A model generated the notes under the pieces. That model was not told where the DNA came from, did no database searches, and saw only the letters and a list, made by a program, of their open reading frames with translations. Positions 39,955 to 53,631 of a DNA stretch of 64,000 nt are shown here, one piece after another (the first letter of the stretch is position 1; the number at the start of each line of letters is the position of its first letter). Position numbers and translations under genes: made by a program. Origin of the DNA: Moringa oleifera (taxonomy: Eukaryota > Streptophyta > Magnoliopsida > Brassicales > Moringaceae); assembly GCA_021397835.1 (NCBI GenBank), contig JAJFZO010000049.1:5213001-5277000 (forward strand). Direction: 5' to 3'.

Positions 39955-42900
39955 TCAGAGTCGTGAAAGCCCAGCTTAATGGTTATCATCTACGTTCTTG
40001 TTTGTTTATGGATTGTTCTACTCCGCCGTGTTATTTGGAACATTATATTCTGCTAATGTGAATTATGCTGATCGTTGCCAAATATGCATGCCAGATTCGT
40101 ATAATTTGAGAAAGTATATTTTTTTAAAAAATATCTTTTTTCATGTCAAATAATTTATATAAAAAATCAATATCATTTGCATTAGAAAAAATAATTTTTT
40201 TTGTGCGGTTGATGTTATTTAAATAAAATTCAAAACATCATATTTTAGGCTAATGTAAATTATACTGAATGTTTTTTAAAAAGTATTAATATGTAATAAT
40301 GTAATAAAAATAATTATTAAAATTATATATATATATCACATTAATATGATATTATTTTATTAAAAAATAAAAATTCAGATCAAGAAATGATCTTTCTCAG
40401 GAATTAAGAAAGCAGATTCCAACCCGGAAGCTCTGTCCATGGAACGCAAACCAGACTATCCGTTCAATGGAATATTTATTATCGGATGAGGACAGACTGC
40501 GCCTGCTGCTACTCAATGATTTCGATGAATTGCTGCCAATTACTTAAACAGTAATTAACGGTAGTCTTATTTTACTGACTGCCCGAACTACAAGTGGACT
40601 TGATTATGGATAGGTTTAAATTGACCAATCAAAATTTAATTTTTAAATTTTGAATCGAATATATAGTTTTAATTAAGTTTTTAATTAAATTAATTTTTAA
40701 AATATAAAAAATTTTGATTTAAAAAAATTATTAAAAATTAATTTTAAAAATTTTTAAAAATAATTTTAATTTTAAAATATAATAAAAACATATGATTATT
40801 TTTATTTTTAATTTTATAAAAAATTTATAATTAAAATATAAATCTAAATCGAAATCAAAACAAAAACCGCATATAAATTAAAACTTGAACCAAAACCTGA
40901 CGTTTTGAACTAAATTTTAATCGAAATCGCAACTTTAACGATTCAGGTTTTAATTTACGTTAATCATAAATCATAAATTGAAGGTTCAAAATTGAAACCA
41001 AATCGAACTCAATCCATGATCAAGTCTACCTACCAGGTAAACCATTAATATTTGATTGGTTAAACTTTATTTTAAATTCTCATCAATAGTCCGTTTCATA
41101 AAATTAATTTTAAAATTAAAATTTAATTTAAATATATTTTAAATTATAATCAAATTGTAGCTTTTATTCATCAAATTTTTGAACAAAGTTAACTAAATTT
41201 TGGGATTGGCAGAGAGCCAACAGATTTGGTAACCCGTTTACCACAACGTCTGTTCTAGTAGCTAGGAAGTCAACAGATTTGGTTAAATTCATTATTCTAA
41301 TTTATTTAGATGTGTCATCCAATTTTAATGTAACTCAAAGAAAAAATTTGATTAGACTATATTCGATTTATTCTAATTTATTTAGATGCATTTTGTAATT
41401 TAAATTTTGTTTTTAAAAATATATTTTTAAATAATTTTTATTTTATTTTATTTTTCATTTTTGCTTCGTTGTTGGTCAGGTAAGCCCAATGATTAGGAAA
41501 GGAATTGTGGGCTTCTAAAGCGTACTGTCATCGGTCCGTTTTCGAGGTCTATCCACTCTAAGATCCAGGATGCTTGCAGGCCTTGGGTTGGGTGTGATTC
41601 CATTGAGTCGAGCCCATCAGTTCATTGTTGGAACCGATGACTTTGAATTCGAGCGGAGTTTCTTATCAACATCTGACTTGGTTTAATTTAGAACTTATTA
41701 GTTTATGGTCAAATTTGATTTAAATTAAAATCAGTGAGTTTAAGTTTATTTTCTTATTAAATTTAAAATTAAATTTATATATGTAATTATTCTCTATATT
41801 AATCAAGAAATATAAATTTTGCATAATAAATAAACATGAAATTCCATCAAGTTATGTATTTCTATTACAAATATAAATGAATCATGCTGAAATCTGATTA
41901 AACTTTATGTAACTCAAGCTCGACATAATAATAAATTAAAAATATTTTGCTGGATTCGGTTCGATTCAAACTCATTAAAACTCAAACGGGAGGAAAATTA
42001 AAATCAAATTAAAAAATCGCATTGGAGATCAATTGATTAACAATCATGAACGTCGTTGACTTTATTAAAGAAAAAACAAGAAAAGATCGATAAGGTTTTG
42101 ATTAAGCAAGTGGCAATTATATATATGTGTGTACATAACACTAGGTGATTGGCTTTGACATTTTCACATGGAATGTTAGTAAGCAAAGCACTTGGTGCGT
42201 CGGTGACAAACAAATCTAATGTGTATCAGTTGATTACGGCGCCAAAGTTTGTTAAAAATTGGGGAAAATAGTGACTCGGTCTTTCAAAATGCTTCAACTA
42301 TACAATTTTCAAAATTGAATTAGTTGACTTTAAAAAAAAAAAAACTCAAATTTATAGTTTTGGATGAAAAGGAGTAAAAACAATGAAGGGCTTTTTGATA
42401 AATCCAAAAAATATGTTATATCTTTGCAAATGTGTTTATGTTTTGTACATAAACTCAATATTTTAATATTAATTGATGGATTTAAATAAAAAGTATTATA
42501 TTCTCGTAAAAAATTTTAATTTGAGTTTTGTAAGTATTCATTAAAAAATAAAATTTCTATAATGAATTCGGTACAATATTTTTTTTAAAACAATTTCGAC
42601 TAATATGATGTTATATTAGTTTTTAAACTTTAAAATTAGAAATTTACTAAAAATATTATCTTTATTTCGTTTCGTGATTTTTAAACGTGACAGATTTAAT
42701 CCAGGTGATGAAATTCATTTTAAACTATAATAATTTGAGAGCTGTGCCGATTTAAGTATTCAAGTCTCTCTTGAATAATTCATGAAAGTTAAATTGGGTC
42801 CTTATGAACTTGAATTTGTGTTGATGTTGTGACTTGGGATGGACTCAACTAAAATTGATATATTTATATCAATATAAAAAATTAAATTTAAATAATTTAT

Positions 42901-43200
42901 TATTTAATAAAATTTTAATATTTATTTTATATTATCATATTAAAAAATAATAAATAAAATTTTAATATTTTAAATTAGATATTATTCAAATGGTTATGAA
43001 AAATTAAAAATATTTTCATGTGAAATTGGAAGGGATAAAAGAAAGACAGAGAATAAATTACTCTCCAGAAATATTGCCAATTGGAATTTTTGATTCATAT
43101 TCTTCTCTTGTCATAAAGCATAAAACGAGAAATATAAAACAAGGAAGACGGGGGCAATTAGGTCATTTAAAGAAACGTTCTCCCGAGAATTTAAAATAAA
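39955..43200. other. AT-rich intergenic DNA between chlorophyllase and the ETO1-like gene
   Basis: Mostly AT-rich, with a less AT-rich patch at 41.46-41.66 kb and a fold-back-related fragment at about 42855-43010. No coding sequence or RNA gene was recognised. Confidence 0.6.
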
Positions 43201-45006
43201 AGGCGACAACACCGGTCACCCTGCCTCGCGTGAGGTGCTAAAAAGAGGAGCATGTGCGTTTTAAGATGCTCCTCCGTTTGCTAGCAGTTTCATATATTTA
43301 CGAAATAGCCCCCGCAGAGGACGGAGTGGGACCTCAAGTCAACGGGCAACATCAGCCCCTCAAAAGAAGCGGACGTACTCTGCTGCTGTATAACTCAGAA
43401 CCCTCAAGTGCCTTGCTTTCACATTCTCTTAATCGGGGCCCCCCAATTATTAGTTGCTTAATCACCAACACCCAATTAAATAATTACATTTTTTACTATT
43501 TAATAATTAAATCAATAACATTTAATAATAAAATTATATATTGATATTTATAAACAAATGTATTTTTTTTCTAAAATATTATTGATTTTGATTGTTATTA
43601 ATTCCTAAGCAAGTAAAGATATTTGATGGGTCAGTCCGATTAGAGTGTGCTAAGTACAGTTTATTTTGGATCATCACGATATTTAAATTTTTGCATTTTG
43701 TATAACATAAGGTCGGACTGTGGGACTGTGCTTCCCTGCACTCAATTGAAAAGACACCATCGGGTTTCTACAATTATTGAGGCAAAGGGAGACATTCTTG
43801 TCATTCATGATAACAAAAACGACGCTGCTTTACGCCTCCATTAATGCCGCAATTGGCTACCACTTTCTTCCCATTTTCATTAACTGTTCATTTAATTCAT
43901 TTGCTCGTTTTTAGTATTAAATTAATGTAATATTAAAAGGATTTTAAATATTTTTTCTTTAGGAAACCGAAATTCCGTGCTTAGAAAATAAATAAATAAA
44001 TAATTAATTAATTGAATGAGGACCGAGGAGGAGTTACGGCATCTGTATGACTGTGCTAGCATTTGTTTTGATAGTGTAGTAGTGAACAAAATTTTCCTTT
44101 TGTTTTCATTGGCCTTTTCTTTCCCTTACTTTTCCTTCCGTTGGAGACCAGAAAGAGAGCTGCCACTGTATGTTGGGAGTAGAAAACTGAGCGGAAAGAA
44201 AGAAAGGAAATAACTTTCCCTTTTACCAAACCAAAGTACTGAAGAAAAGTGGGAATTCAGAATTTTTTCCCTTTGGATTCCTTCGCTTTGATCTCGTGTC
44301 TCTTGCTGCTCTGCTCTGTTCAGCTCGGCATAGGTGATTTGGTCTTCAATTCAAAGCCAGAGATCGAACTGGGTTTCTCTCTCTTTCTCTCATCTCTATG
44401 TTATGGTAGTTTTGGCTTTATTTCTGAGGGGATTGTTTGGTCTATAATGTGGGTTTCGTCCCCTTTTTGGTAGAGATCTTACCCTACTGTTTGGTGGGTG
44501 ATTGGTCATTTCTGGGTTTGCTGCTTTATATGCTTAATGATTATTGTTGTAAATTGGAGCTCTACTTCCAGTTTATGATTCATTTCAAAACACAATAAGG
44601 GTGGATTACCCTTTTGATCGCAAAAAAGGAAAACTTCAGTTTTTGACTGTGAAAGTAACCCTTATTTTCTTGTAAAATCTGCTGGTCTGAAGTTTGGTTT
44701 GTATCCACTTATTTGGGAGATATCCAATATCCCAAAGAGGTTGAGTGATTGTTCTTTTGTGTTTTTGTTTGTCTCTTTGCATTTAATGTCTATAATGTTT
44801 TATAAGAAATTTTGTTGCCTTGGCGAGGATGGAGAATCTCTTAGCTAAGGCTAATTATTTTGTGATAACTGATAAGAAGTAAGCATTCTCTTTTCGTATG
44901 GATCCTTTTGCTTCCCAAAATTTTCTTTGGCGTCTGTGAGTATTGGGGAGAGAAACCCCACCTGGCTATTGTGGAGATCTGGGACTTGTTTCATCTCTTA
45001 TGCCCC
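43200..45006 (+). promoter_or_regulatory. EOL1: Promoter and probable 5' leader of the ETO1-like gene
   Basis: 43.2-43.45 kb and 43.7-43.86 kb are GC-balanced promoter-like patches. From about 44.05 kb to the start codon the sequence has the T-rich, low-A look of plant leaders and leader introns, with donor-like sites (for example taggtgattt near 44331). Short frames at 44016-44213 and 44249-44473 could be upstream ORFs if transcribed, but neither looks conserved. A long leader is common for this family, but exact exons cannot be fixed. Confidence 0.4.
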
Positions 45007-48000
45007 ATGAGGACCTTTTTCCCTGTTGATTCTTGCAAAGAATCACAGCTTAATGCTCTAAATCCACAGTCTTGGCTCCAAGTGGAAAGGGGAAAGCTAT
45101 CCAAATTATCATCTCAGGCTTCCTCATCTTCATCTATGTAAGTATTCCTCATTATTTTCTAATTTCCAGGGTTTTTATTTTATTTTTTCAAGGAACTAAG
45201 ATTTTTTCTGTGGTTTTGTTTTGGTAAAATGTTGCAGAGAATCATTTATCAAGGTCCCCGAGCCACCAATACTACCATTCTTTAAACCTGTCGATTATGT
45301 AGAAGTCTTAGCTCAAATTCATGAAGAACTTGAGTCCTGTTCTCCTGAAGAGAGGTCGAATCTCTATTTAATACAGTTTCAGGTATTTAGAGGCCTGGCA
45401 GAGACCAAATTGACGCGGAGAAGTCTCCAGTCAGCTTGGCAGAAAGCTAGCTCTGTTCATGAGAAACTTGTCTTTGGGGCATGGTTAAAGTATGAGAAGC
45501 AAGGGGAAGAGCTTATTGCTGACTTGCTTTCAACTTGTGGCAAATGTGCAGAAGAGTTTGGGCCAGTCGATATTGCTTCTCAGCTTCCTACTGATATTAA
45601 TGTGATTTTCCATGAGACTCTGTCTATGAATGGGAACCAATTATCAAGAAATGTAGTGTTTCGCATCGATGACGAGAAAATAGTCTGTGAAAGGGAGAAA
45701 ATTGCTGCTCTTTCAGCACCATTTCATGCTATGCTTAATGGGTGTTTCACGGAATCACTTTGTCAGGAGATAGATATGTCTGAAAACAATATCTCACTAT
45801 CTGGTATGAGAGCAATAAGTGAGTTTAGTGTGACAGGCATTTTAAGCGAAGTTTCCCCAAATCTTTTGCTGGAAATATTAGTTTTTGCAAACAAATTTTG
45901 TTGTGAAAAGCTCAAAGATGCATGTGACAGGAAGCTGGCATCTTTGGTTTCTACTAGGGAAGATGCCATAGAACTCATGGAATATGCTATTGAAGAGAGT
46001 TCCCCTGTCCTTGCTGCATCTTGTTTGCAAGTTTTTCTACAAGAACTGCCTGATTGTTTGAATGATGAGCGTGTGGTGGAATTATTTAGTCATACTAATA
46101 GACACCAGAGATTAATTATTGTTGGCAGGGCCTCATTTCCTCTGTACTGCTTATTAAGTGAAGTTGCTATGAACATTGATCCTCGGTCAGATAAAACATT
46201 GTGTTTCCTGGAACGGCTGCTAGAGTCTGCTGAAACTGATAGGCAGAAACTATTGGCTTCTCATCAGTTGGGATGTGTGAGGCTTATGAGGAGGGAGTAT
46301 GATGAAGCTGAACATTATTTTGAAGCAGCTTTAAAATTAGGCCATACATATTCTGCTGCAGGTTTGGCAAGACTGGTTTACACAAAGGGTCATAAACTTT
46401 GGTCTTATGAGAAGCTCAGCTCTGTCATCTCCTCTGCTACCCCGCTTGGCTGGATGTATCAGGAGAGGTCATTATATTGTGAAGGTGATAAGAGGTGGGA
46501 AGATCTTGATAAGGCAACTGAATTAGATCCAACTCTTACTTATCCTTACATGTACCGTGCTGCTTCTCTGATGATGAAACAGAATGCTCAAGCTGCACTT
46601 GCAGAAATTAATAGGGTTCTCGGGTTTAAACTTGCATTAGATTGCTTAGAACTTCGGTTTTGTTTTTATTTGGCTGTTGAGGATTATCAGGCCGCCTTTT
46701 GTGATGTTCAGGCCATTCTTACATTGTCCCTGGATTATAGAATGTTTGAGGGGCGGGTGGCAGCATCCCAACTCCGCACTCTTGTGCGTGAGCATGTAGA
46801 AAATTGGACAACAGCAGATTGTTGGTTGCAACTGTATGACCGGTGGTCTTCTGTTGATGACATTGGATCGCTCTCTGTAATCTACCAAATGCTTGAATCT
46901 GATGCAGCAAAGGGTGTTCTTTACTTCAGACAGTCTTTACTTCTTCTTAGGTACTTTCTGAACTTCCAAATTTCACTCATCATTACATGATCTCCCAAAA
47001 ATTTTCGGTCACCATTACTTTACAATGGATGGCTGGGTAGCTCTTATTTCTGGATTGCTCCTGACTCATTTCAGATGGGCAGAATATTTATGGCCAAACT
47101 CCTTCATGTAATTTCTGGAAAAACTCTGTTTTCTTTTAGAATTCAAATTTTTGGAGTGCAAACAACTTTTGCATCCCTGAAATCTAACTTCAATACCAGG
47201 CCAGGTCGATAATATGTTTACTTATGTTGTTTTACGGTCACTAAAACCTTACGTCTTTTGTCAGGCTGAACTGTCCTGAAGCAGCAATGCGAAGTTTACA
47301 GTTAGCTCGTGAACATGCATCCAGTGATCATGAACGTCTGGTTTACGAGGGATGGATCTTATATGATACTGGTCACTGTGAGGAAGGACTTCGGAAAGCA
47401 GAGGAGTCTATCAAAATCAAGCGATCCTTTGAGGCCTTCTTCCTTAAAGCCTATGCATTGGCCGACTCTAGTCAGGATCCATCCTGTTCTTCAACTGTTG
47501 TTTCACTGCTTGAAGATGCTTTGAAATGCCCCTCGGACAGGCTGCGGAAAGGTCAGGTATGGTTGTTCTATTTCTCTAACTTTCAATCAGAGTTTTTCTT
47601 TTCTTTTTGGCGCTTTGGTTATTCACCCTATTACCTTGTTCTTGTTGCCTTTATGAGAGAAAATGAAGAGGAGAAAGAAATGACAAAACAATTTCAGACG
47701 ATCTGCATCCTTAGCTAAAGTAGTTGCACCATTAGAATAGAACATGAACTTTCCTTCCTACTACTGAATTTCTATTCTAACAAGGCCCTTGGACCAGTTG
47801 ATTACTAGTTTGCGTGGTGTTTGAAGGAAACTTTGGTGGTAATGCTGCTGTTACTCGTCAGTCCTAAGGAACTTAAAGATCTTCTTTCATTTCATTCTGT
47901 ATTTATGGTCTTCAATGAATAATGTTCTAATCTTCAATTTGGATCCTGTAATTTCCATTTGCCAGGCACTTAACAATCTCGGAAGTGTTTATGTTGATTG

Positions 48001-48619
48001 TGGGAAGCTAGACTTGGCAGCCGACTGCTACATTAATGCCCTCAAAATTCGGCATACGCGAGCCCACCAGGGCCTAGCTCGGGTCCATTTTCTTAGAAAT
48101 GACAAGGTTGCTGCATACGAGGAAATGACCAAGCTGATTGAGAAAGCTCGGAGTAATGCATCTGCCTATGAGAAGAGGTCTGAGTACTGTGATCGTGAAC
48201 TCACAAAAGCAGATCTGGAGATGGTCACTAAATTAGATCCACTCCGTGTGTACCCTTACAGATATCGTGCTGCAGGTCAAGATTATCTTCCTCTTTTATC
48301 TGTTACATTTTAAAATTTGCATGGAAAACTGCTGGAAATCCTATCATTCAGGTTTTGCTGTTGATAATGAGATTGTGCTGGATTTTGCATTGGAGCAGTG
48401 TTGATGGACAGCCACAAGGAGAAGGAAGCGATTGCAGAGCTGTCAAGGGCAATTGCATTCAAAGCAGACCTTCACCTTCTACACCTGCGAGCGGCATTCC
48501 ATGAGCACATAGGAGATGTGATGGGTGCTCTACGAGATTGCCGTGCTGCGCTCTCTGTTGATCCCAACCATCAAGAGATGTTGGAACTTCATAGCCGTGT
48601 AAACAGCCATGAACCGTAA
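45007..48619 (+). CDS. EOL1: ETO1-like protein 1 (BTB-TPR substrate adaptor of CUL3 E3 ligase)
   Basis: ETO1/EOL proteins bind type-2 ACC synthases and direct their ubiquitination by CUL3, limiting ethylene synthesis (family knowledge). Five exons: 45007-45137, 45238-46950, 47265-47556, 47966-48275, 48399-48619. All junctions keep frame, giving 888 residues, which I recall as the Arabidopsis EOL1 length. The N-terminus MRTFFPVDSCKESQLNALNP and the segment VPEPPILPFFKPVDYVEVLA are EOL1-like. A BTB domain lies at about 180-275 (NVVFRIDDEKIVCEREKIAA through LVFANKFCCEKLKDACD). TPR-type helices follow, including LASHQLGCVRLMRREYDEAE and ALNNLGSVYVDCGKLDLAAD, with a C-terminal TPR (FHEHIGDVMGALRDCRAALS). 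No disruption was seen. About 270 bp of exon 2 is duplicated at 56.0-56.3 kb. Confidence 0.95.
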
Positions 48620-49629
48620 TCCAGAAAAGATATAAGATGAATTGGGGAAAATGAAAGAAAGAAAAAATGTTAGACTTGCATCAATACAGTATATACTAGT
48701 GAGGATGGTGTGCAGCCATCCGCGTCATTTCTCCATATTTTTTCTTCTGTAAGTTATCTCCTTAGATTTTGGTAATTAATCAATGAATACCTATTTATCT
48801 CCGCCCTTTCTTGCTGTTTATATTTATGAAAATTTAGAAATTTTCAGAGATAAATTTGAATTTGGCTTGTGGTCTGTTAATTACTACTGAAATTCCATCT
48901 GAGCATCATATAAAGCACAAACTATAGCCTACCCATTGTCAACTCTGATGTGGCAAGCCCTTATTGCTCAGTTAAATTGATTCTTGACTCTTCGCAATTT
49001 ATTGCCTAACCATTTATTAATAAAGAGGAAATTTTATTAGAGTTAATGGATGGAAAGAGTTTTAAAAATAAAAAATTATTTTGTTTTTTCTATTTTTCTT
49101 AACAAGCAAACGAGTTCTCGGATCTCTTTGATTTCTTTAGTCTGCTTAGAATTCAGAATTTAGAGTGTTGAATTAATTAAATATTCTTCAATTTGAACTC
49201 CTCTGGGTTAAAATTAAAACATCAATGTTACAATGGAAAAAGAAATAAAAAGAGGGATTAGAAAGCTTTTTAATTGTAATTTTAAATATTAAAATTATTT
49301 TGATAATTATTATTATAAATATAGTAACAAATATTCAAAGCCAAAAAAAAAAAAAAGAGATACATAATCTTTTAAAAGTAACAATGAATGAAAAATATAT
49401 ATTAAAAAAACTCATTAGTTCACATATGCTATAAGAAAAAAGAACAAATTTTTATTGTGACAAAAATTTTTTAGAAAAACATAAAATAGACTAAAAAAAT
49501 TAATGATTAATTTTTTTAAACATGAACAATTAAAATTAATTTATGTATCAGATTAACAAATTGGAACGGAAAAACTTTTCAATCTAATAAAATCAAAGAT
49601 AAAGACATAAATAAAAGTAACTTTAGGTT

Positions 49630-50115
49630 GATTTAAAATTAAATTTATTATTAAATTAAAAATTTATTTAAAATTTTAAGTTTTTATTCTTTTTGTAATG
49701 ACATATTAATTTTTAAAATATCTTCAAATAAATCTTGATTTAACAATTTGAGTGAAATTAAATTTTGTCTACAAAATTTAAAAATTAAAGATATTCAAAT
49801 TGTAGATCTTTTATAATAAATTTTAACTTGAAATTTTTCACAAATATAAAACAAAGTACCATAATAAAAAATTTAAAATTTTTGAATATTAAAAATATTT
49901 TAAAAAATTTATACTACTAATTTTTTTAAAAAAAATTCATAAAAATAGCTTGCCTACAAAATTTTTTTCAAATTTGAGTATCAATTTTTCACAATAATTT
50001 TTAAAAAATTTTAATTTGAACAAATTAAATAAATCAAGTTTATTTAGAGATATTTTAAAAATCAACATTTGATTGAAAGAGAGAATAAAACTTAGGGTTT
50101 AATATAATGTTTACC
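49630..50115. repeat. AT-rich fold-back element, copy 8
   Basis: Left arm at 49730-49930: AATCTTGATTTAACAATTTG, then TATTCAAATTGTAGATCTTT and a TACCATAATAAAAAATTT-type centre. The right arm (about 49950-50110) is partly inverted and ends AATATAATGTTTACCC, next to an AGAGAGAATAAAACTT segment like the one bordering the copy at 32200-32760. Confidence 0.5.
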
Positions 50116-51163
50116 CATGAGTTAAAATTTAATTTATGAATATGAGTTTAAAACTCTACAATTTCAAAATTAAACTTATCCGCAAATCAAAATTCAAAAT
50201 TATTTTGATAATTATTGTTGAATTAAAATAATTTTAAAATTCAAATTTATAAATAAACAATAAATATTTTGTGTATAAATAATTTTAAGAAATTAAGAAA
50301 AAAGAAAAAAGAAAAATTTCATCAACTCAAAGTTCAAAATATTTTTATAAAAATCATCACCAAATTAAAATTTAAAGTTGCATATATATTTATATATATA
50401 TATATTTAAATGTAAATTTAATATAATAAAAATCAATTTAAAATTAAGTTTTTGTAAATAAATATAATTAAATAAAATTTTTAAATATATTGATAATGAT
50501 TATTGTACTAATATATTTTCAAGATTCTATATCATAAAATATATAATTAATTATATTAAAAATACCTGTATTTTACTCATAATCTTACATTAATTAGGAC
50601 TGACAAAAAACATTTTAGCTATTTAAGATGATATTTTTGTTAAATTCTTAATATGTGATTTTTATTTATAATTTTTGTTAACATATTTTTTATACATATG
50701 ACGTGTATGTAAATTGTGCAATTACTCTAATCCTATTTTGGACACTATCAAGATAAAGATATTATTATTTTTATATCAAAATTAGTAAAAACATGTAAAA
50801 TATAAAATATTTAAAAATAATAAAAATATATTGAACTAATTGCGTAAGTAAAAGTTATAAAAATAAAATCATTAATATTAATGAAAATATAAAAAATCAT
50901 ATTTTTAACAAAAACATAAATTTTAAATATATGTGATTTCTTTTACAGGTTACTTTGAGATTGTAAGTAAAATATAAATTTTATTGATATAATTAATTTT
51001 AAAATATATTAAAAACTTAATATCCATATTAACACTCATAATAAAACTTAAAAATTAAAAAAATAATAATTTTTTTTTACATCAACAACTAAAATAATAC
51101 ATGTATAAAATTATAGATATTAAATATAATAAACAAACTTTTGTTATACAAAAGAGCTTAAGG

Positions 51164-51166
<3 letters not shown>

Positions 51167-51202
<36 letters not shown>
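51167..51202. repeat. AT dinucleotide microsatellite
   Basis: Eighteen uninterrupted AT units in intergenic DNA. Confidence 0.95.
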
Positions 51203-51204
<2 letters not shown>

Positions 51205-52111
51205 ACATTTTAAAATTAAAGTTATCTTCGAATTTCAAATGTGAACTATGAATTACTATTGGTTCAAAATTATGATCAAATTAATATTAAAATAAATTTT
51301 AAAAATATTTTGATAAATATTATTAATTCAATATAAAATTAAAATTGTAAAATTAATATCATTAAATTTAAAATTTAAAATTTTACATATAAAAATTATT
51401 AATATTAAAATATTTTAAAATTTAAAATGTAAAAATATTTAACATTGACATTTTAAAAATATTATAAACTTAATATCCACCATATCAAATAAGCTTTGAA
51501 GTGGATCTTTCAAAAAAAGTCAAAATGCTTTCATCATTATATATATAAAAAATGAATTTTTTAATTTTATATTATATAAAATTGTATATGTAAATAATAA
51601 AATTTTTAATTTTATACATTTTATACCTAATATTTTGAAATAATAAATAATATTTTTAAAAAATGTGTATAAAATCATTAAATATTAAATCTATAATATT
51701 GATTATGCGTCTCAAAATAATATGATATTTAAATACATTAAAATAAAATCAGTCAATATGTTACATTTTTTACATTAATGCATTTTGGGTTGTAATAATA
51801 ATGTTATTTGTGGATTTCATGTTTTTAATAATCGTTACACAAAATCATTAATAATAGAAAATCAAAAATTAAAAAAATTAAAACATTCAAAAAATAAAAA
51901 TCTAATCAATCATAAACAAATCACTAAAAATAAAAATAAAACAAAAAATGGACCTAATTGAAAATAATCACTTATTTAATAATATGTATAAGAACAAAAA
52001 AATTATATTAACGAAATTTTAGTATAAATAAAAAAATAATCAAAATAAAAAGCTGACCTGGTTAGAGAAACAATCTCTCATTCAATAATATAAATATATA
52101 TATAAGAAAAA

Positions 52112-52202
52112 ATTAATATTAATATGTATTTAATTGATATTCATTTCAAATTTAAAAGTATCAATCTTATCAATATTAATATGTATTTAATTGATATTCA
52201 TT
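52112..52202. repeat. Direct repeat in AT-rich DNA
   Basis: A unit of about 30 bases, AATATTAATATGTATTTAAT plus TGATATTCATT, occurs at about 52113-52144 and again at about 52171-52202. A related TTCAAATTTAAAAGTA segment follows the first copy and recurs at about 52358-52373. Confidence 0.7.
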
Positions 52203-53631
52203 AAAATTTTTTAAATGGGATTATGCATTAAGTTAAATTTTTTTAAAAAAATTATATCTAAATACAAAATCTAAGTTATAACTATAAAAAATAGTTTATA
52301 TGTAAATACAAAACTTAATTAAGTATTAAAAAATTTTAATTTGATATATATCCAATTCAAATTTAAAAGTACGAATCTCATCAATTTTTTTTATAAAAAT
52401 TAAAGATAAAGATTAAAATTTAAATTTTTTTAGATAAAATTATTATTAAATTAAATTTTATAAAATTATTTTTATCTAAATACAAAACTTAAATTAAAAT
52501 TTTAAATTATGTTACATATATATGTGCAAATCTTATAATTTACATTAAAATCATATAGGCATTGATGTGGATAAGGTTGGATGTTATTCTATTAATTATA
52601 TATATACACACATTAGTTATGAATTAAAAAAATGCGTTAATAAATTGGTTGACGATATTGTTAATAAATTATTTAAAATCATAATCTTAAAATATAAATT
52701 AAAAAGTTAATTAATTATTAACTAATTACAAATTTTATACTATAAATTATAAAAACATTAAAAATTATATTTACATATTTAAAAATATTAATAATAAATA
52801 ATAAATATTCTAAATTTAAATTAAAATATCAAATAAATCATTAAATTTAACCATGAAAACAAAACCATAAAATTAGATACACAATTATTGACTCAATAAA
52901 ATATTTATAACTCAAAACCAATAAAGTAAGAATTCACAAATGATTCAAGAATATATATATATACACATATAAAGAATTAATACTTAATAGAATTTTAGGA
53001 TTAGTAGAGTTGACATATAAAGTTTAAAAGTTTTAGATAAGATTATTATTAAATTAAAATTAAAGATTATTAAATAAAATTGTCATCAAATTTGAATTTA
53101 AAAACTTATCTAAAATATAATTATGAAAAACATAATAAAACCCATGTAAGATAAAAAAGAAGAAGAAGAAGAATTTGTATTCACTTTGTACTCTTGTTGT
53201 TTATTTTGAAGCAATAGAATTGCAAACAATATCTGCTACTTATTAGTGCTATAAGTAGGGATAAGTGTCCACTTAAGTTTGATGCATCAAAGTACTATTA
53301 TCACAACTCATTGGAAAGTATCCAAAAGTGCATACTTAAGTTGTTTTTTATAGTGCAGCAAATTATTCTCTTTTTTCATAGAGCAGATCTTTAAACATCA
53401 AACCAGGTAAATATTTTCTTTTTATTTGTTTCTTGTTATTTTCGGTTTGATCATCTTTTTATGCTGTTTACAATAATTATCTTTGTTTCTTCTTTGGAAG
53501 TTAATCAATACAATTGTTCCTAACAGTTTGTTTTAATTAGTTAGGTCTCCATTTATTAGTAAGATTAATAAATAATAGTTGGTTTCTCTTTCTCAACACA
53601 GGAGTGGAGTAGCTTGGTCATCAATTTGAGG

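Larger units (their letters stand above)
48620..53600. other. Five kilobases of very AT-rich intergenic DNA
   Basis: Contains a fold-back element copy (49630-50115), a TA microsatellite (51167-51202) and a near-identical direct repeat of about 30 bp (about 52112-52202). No coding sequence was recognised. 53.15-53.6 kb becomes more promoter- and leader-like ahead of the PP2C-like gene. Confidence 0.6.

Noticed and set aside
39513..39989. Minus-strand open frame (158 codons)
   Set aside because: Antisense shadow of chlorophyllase; the peptide has no family resemblance.
43254..43544. Plus-strand open frame (96 codons) upstream of the ETO1-like gene
   Set aside because: Starts without a good context, runs into AT-rich sequence and resembles nothing known; more likely promoter.
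44908..45006. In-frame N-terminal extension of the ETO1-like protein
   Set aside because: No ATG in the extension; the ATG at 45007 gives the family-typical MRTFFP start.
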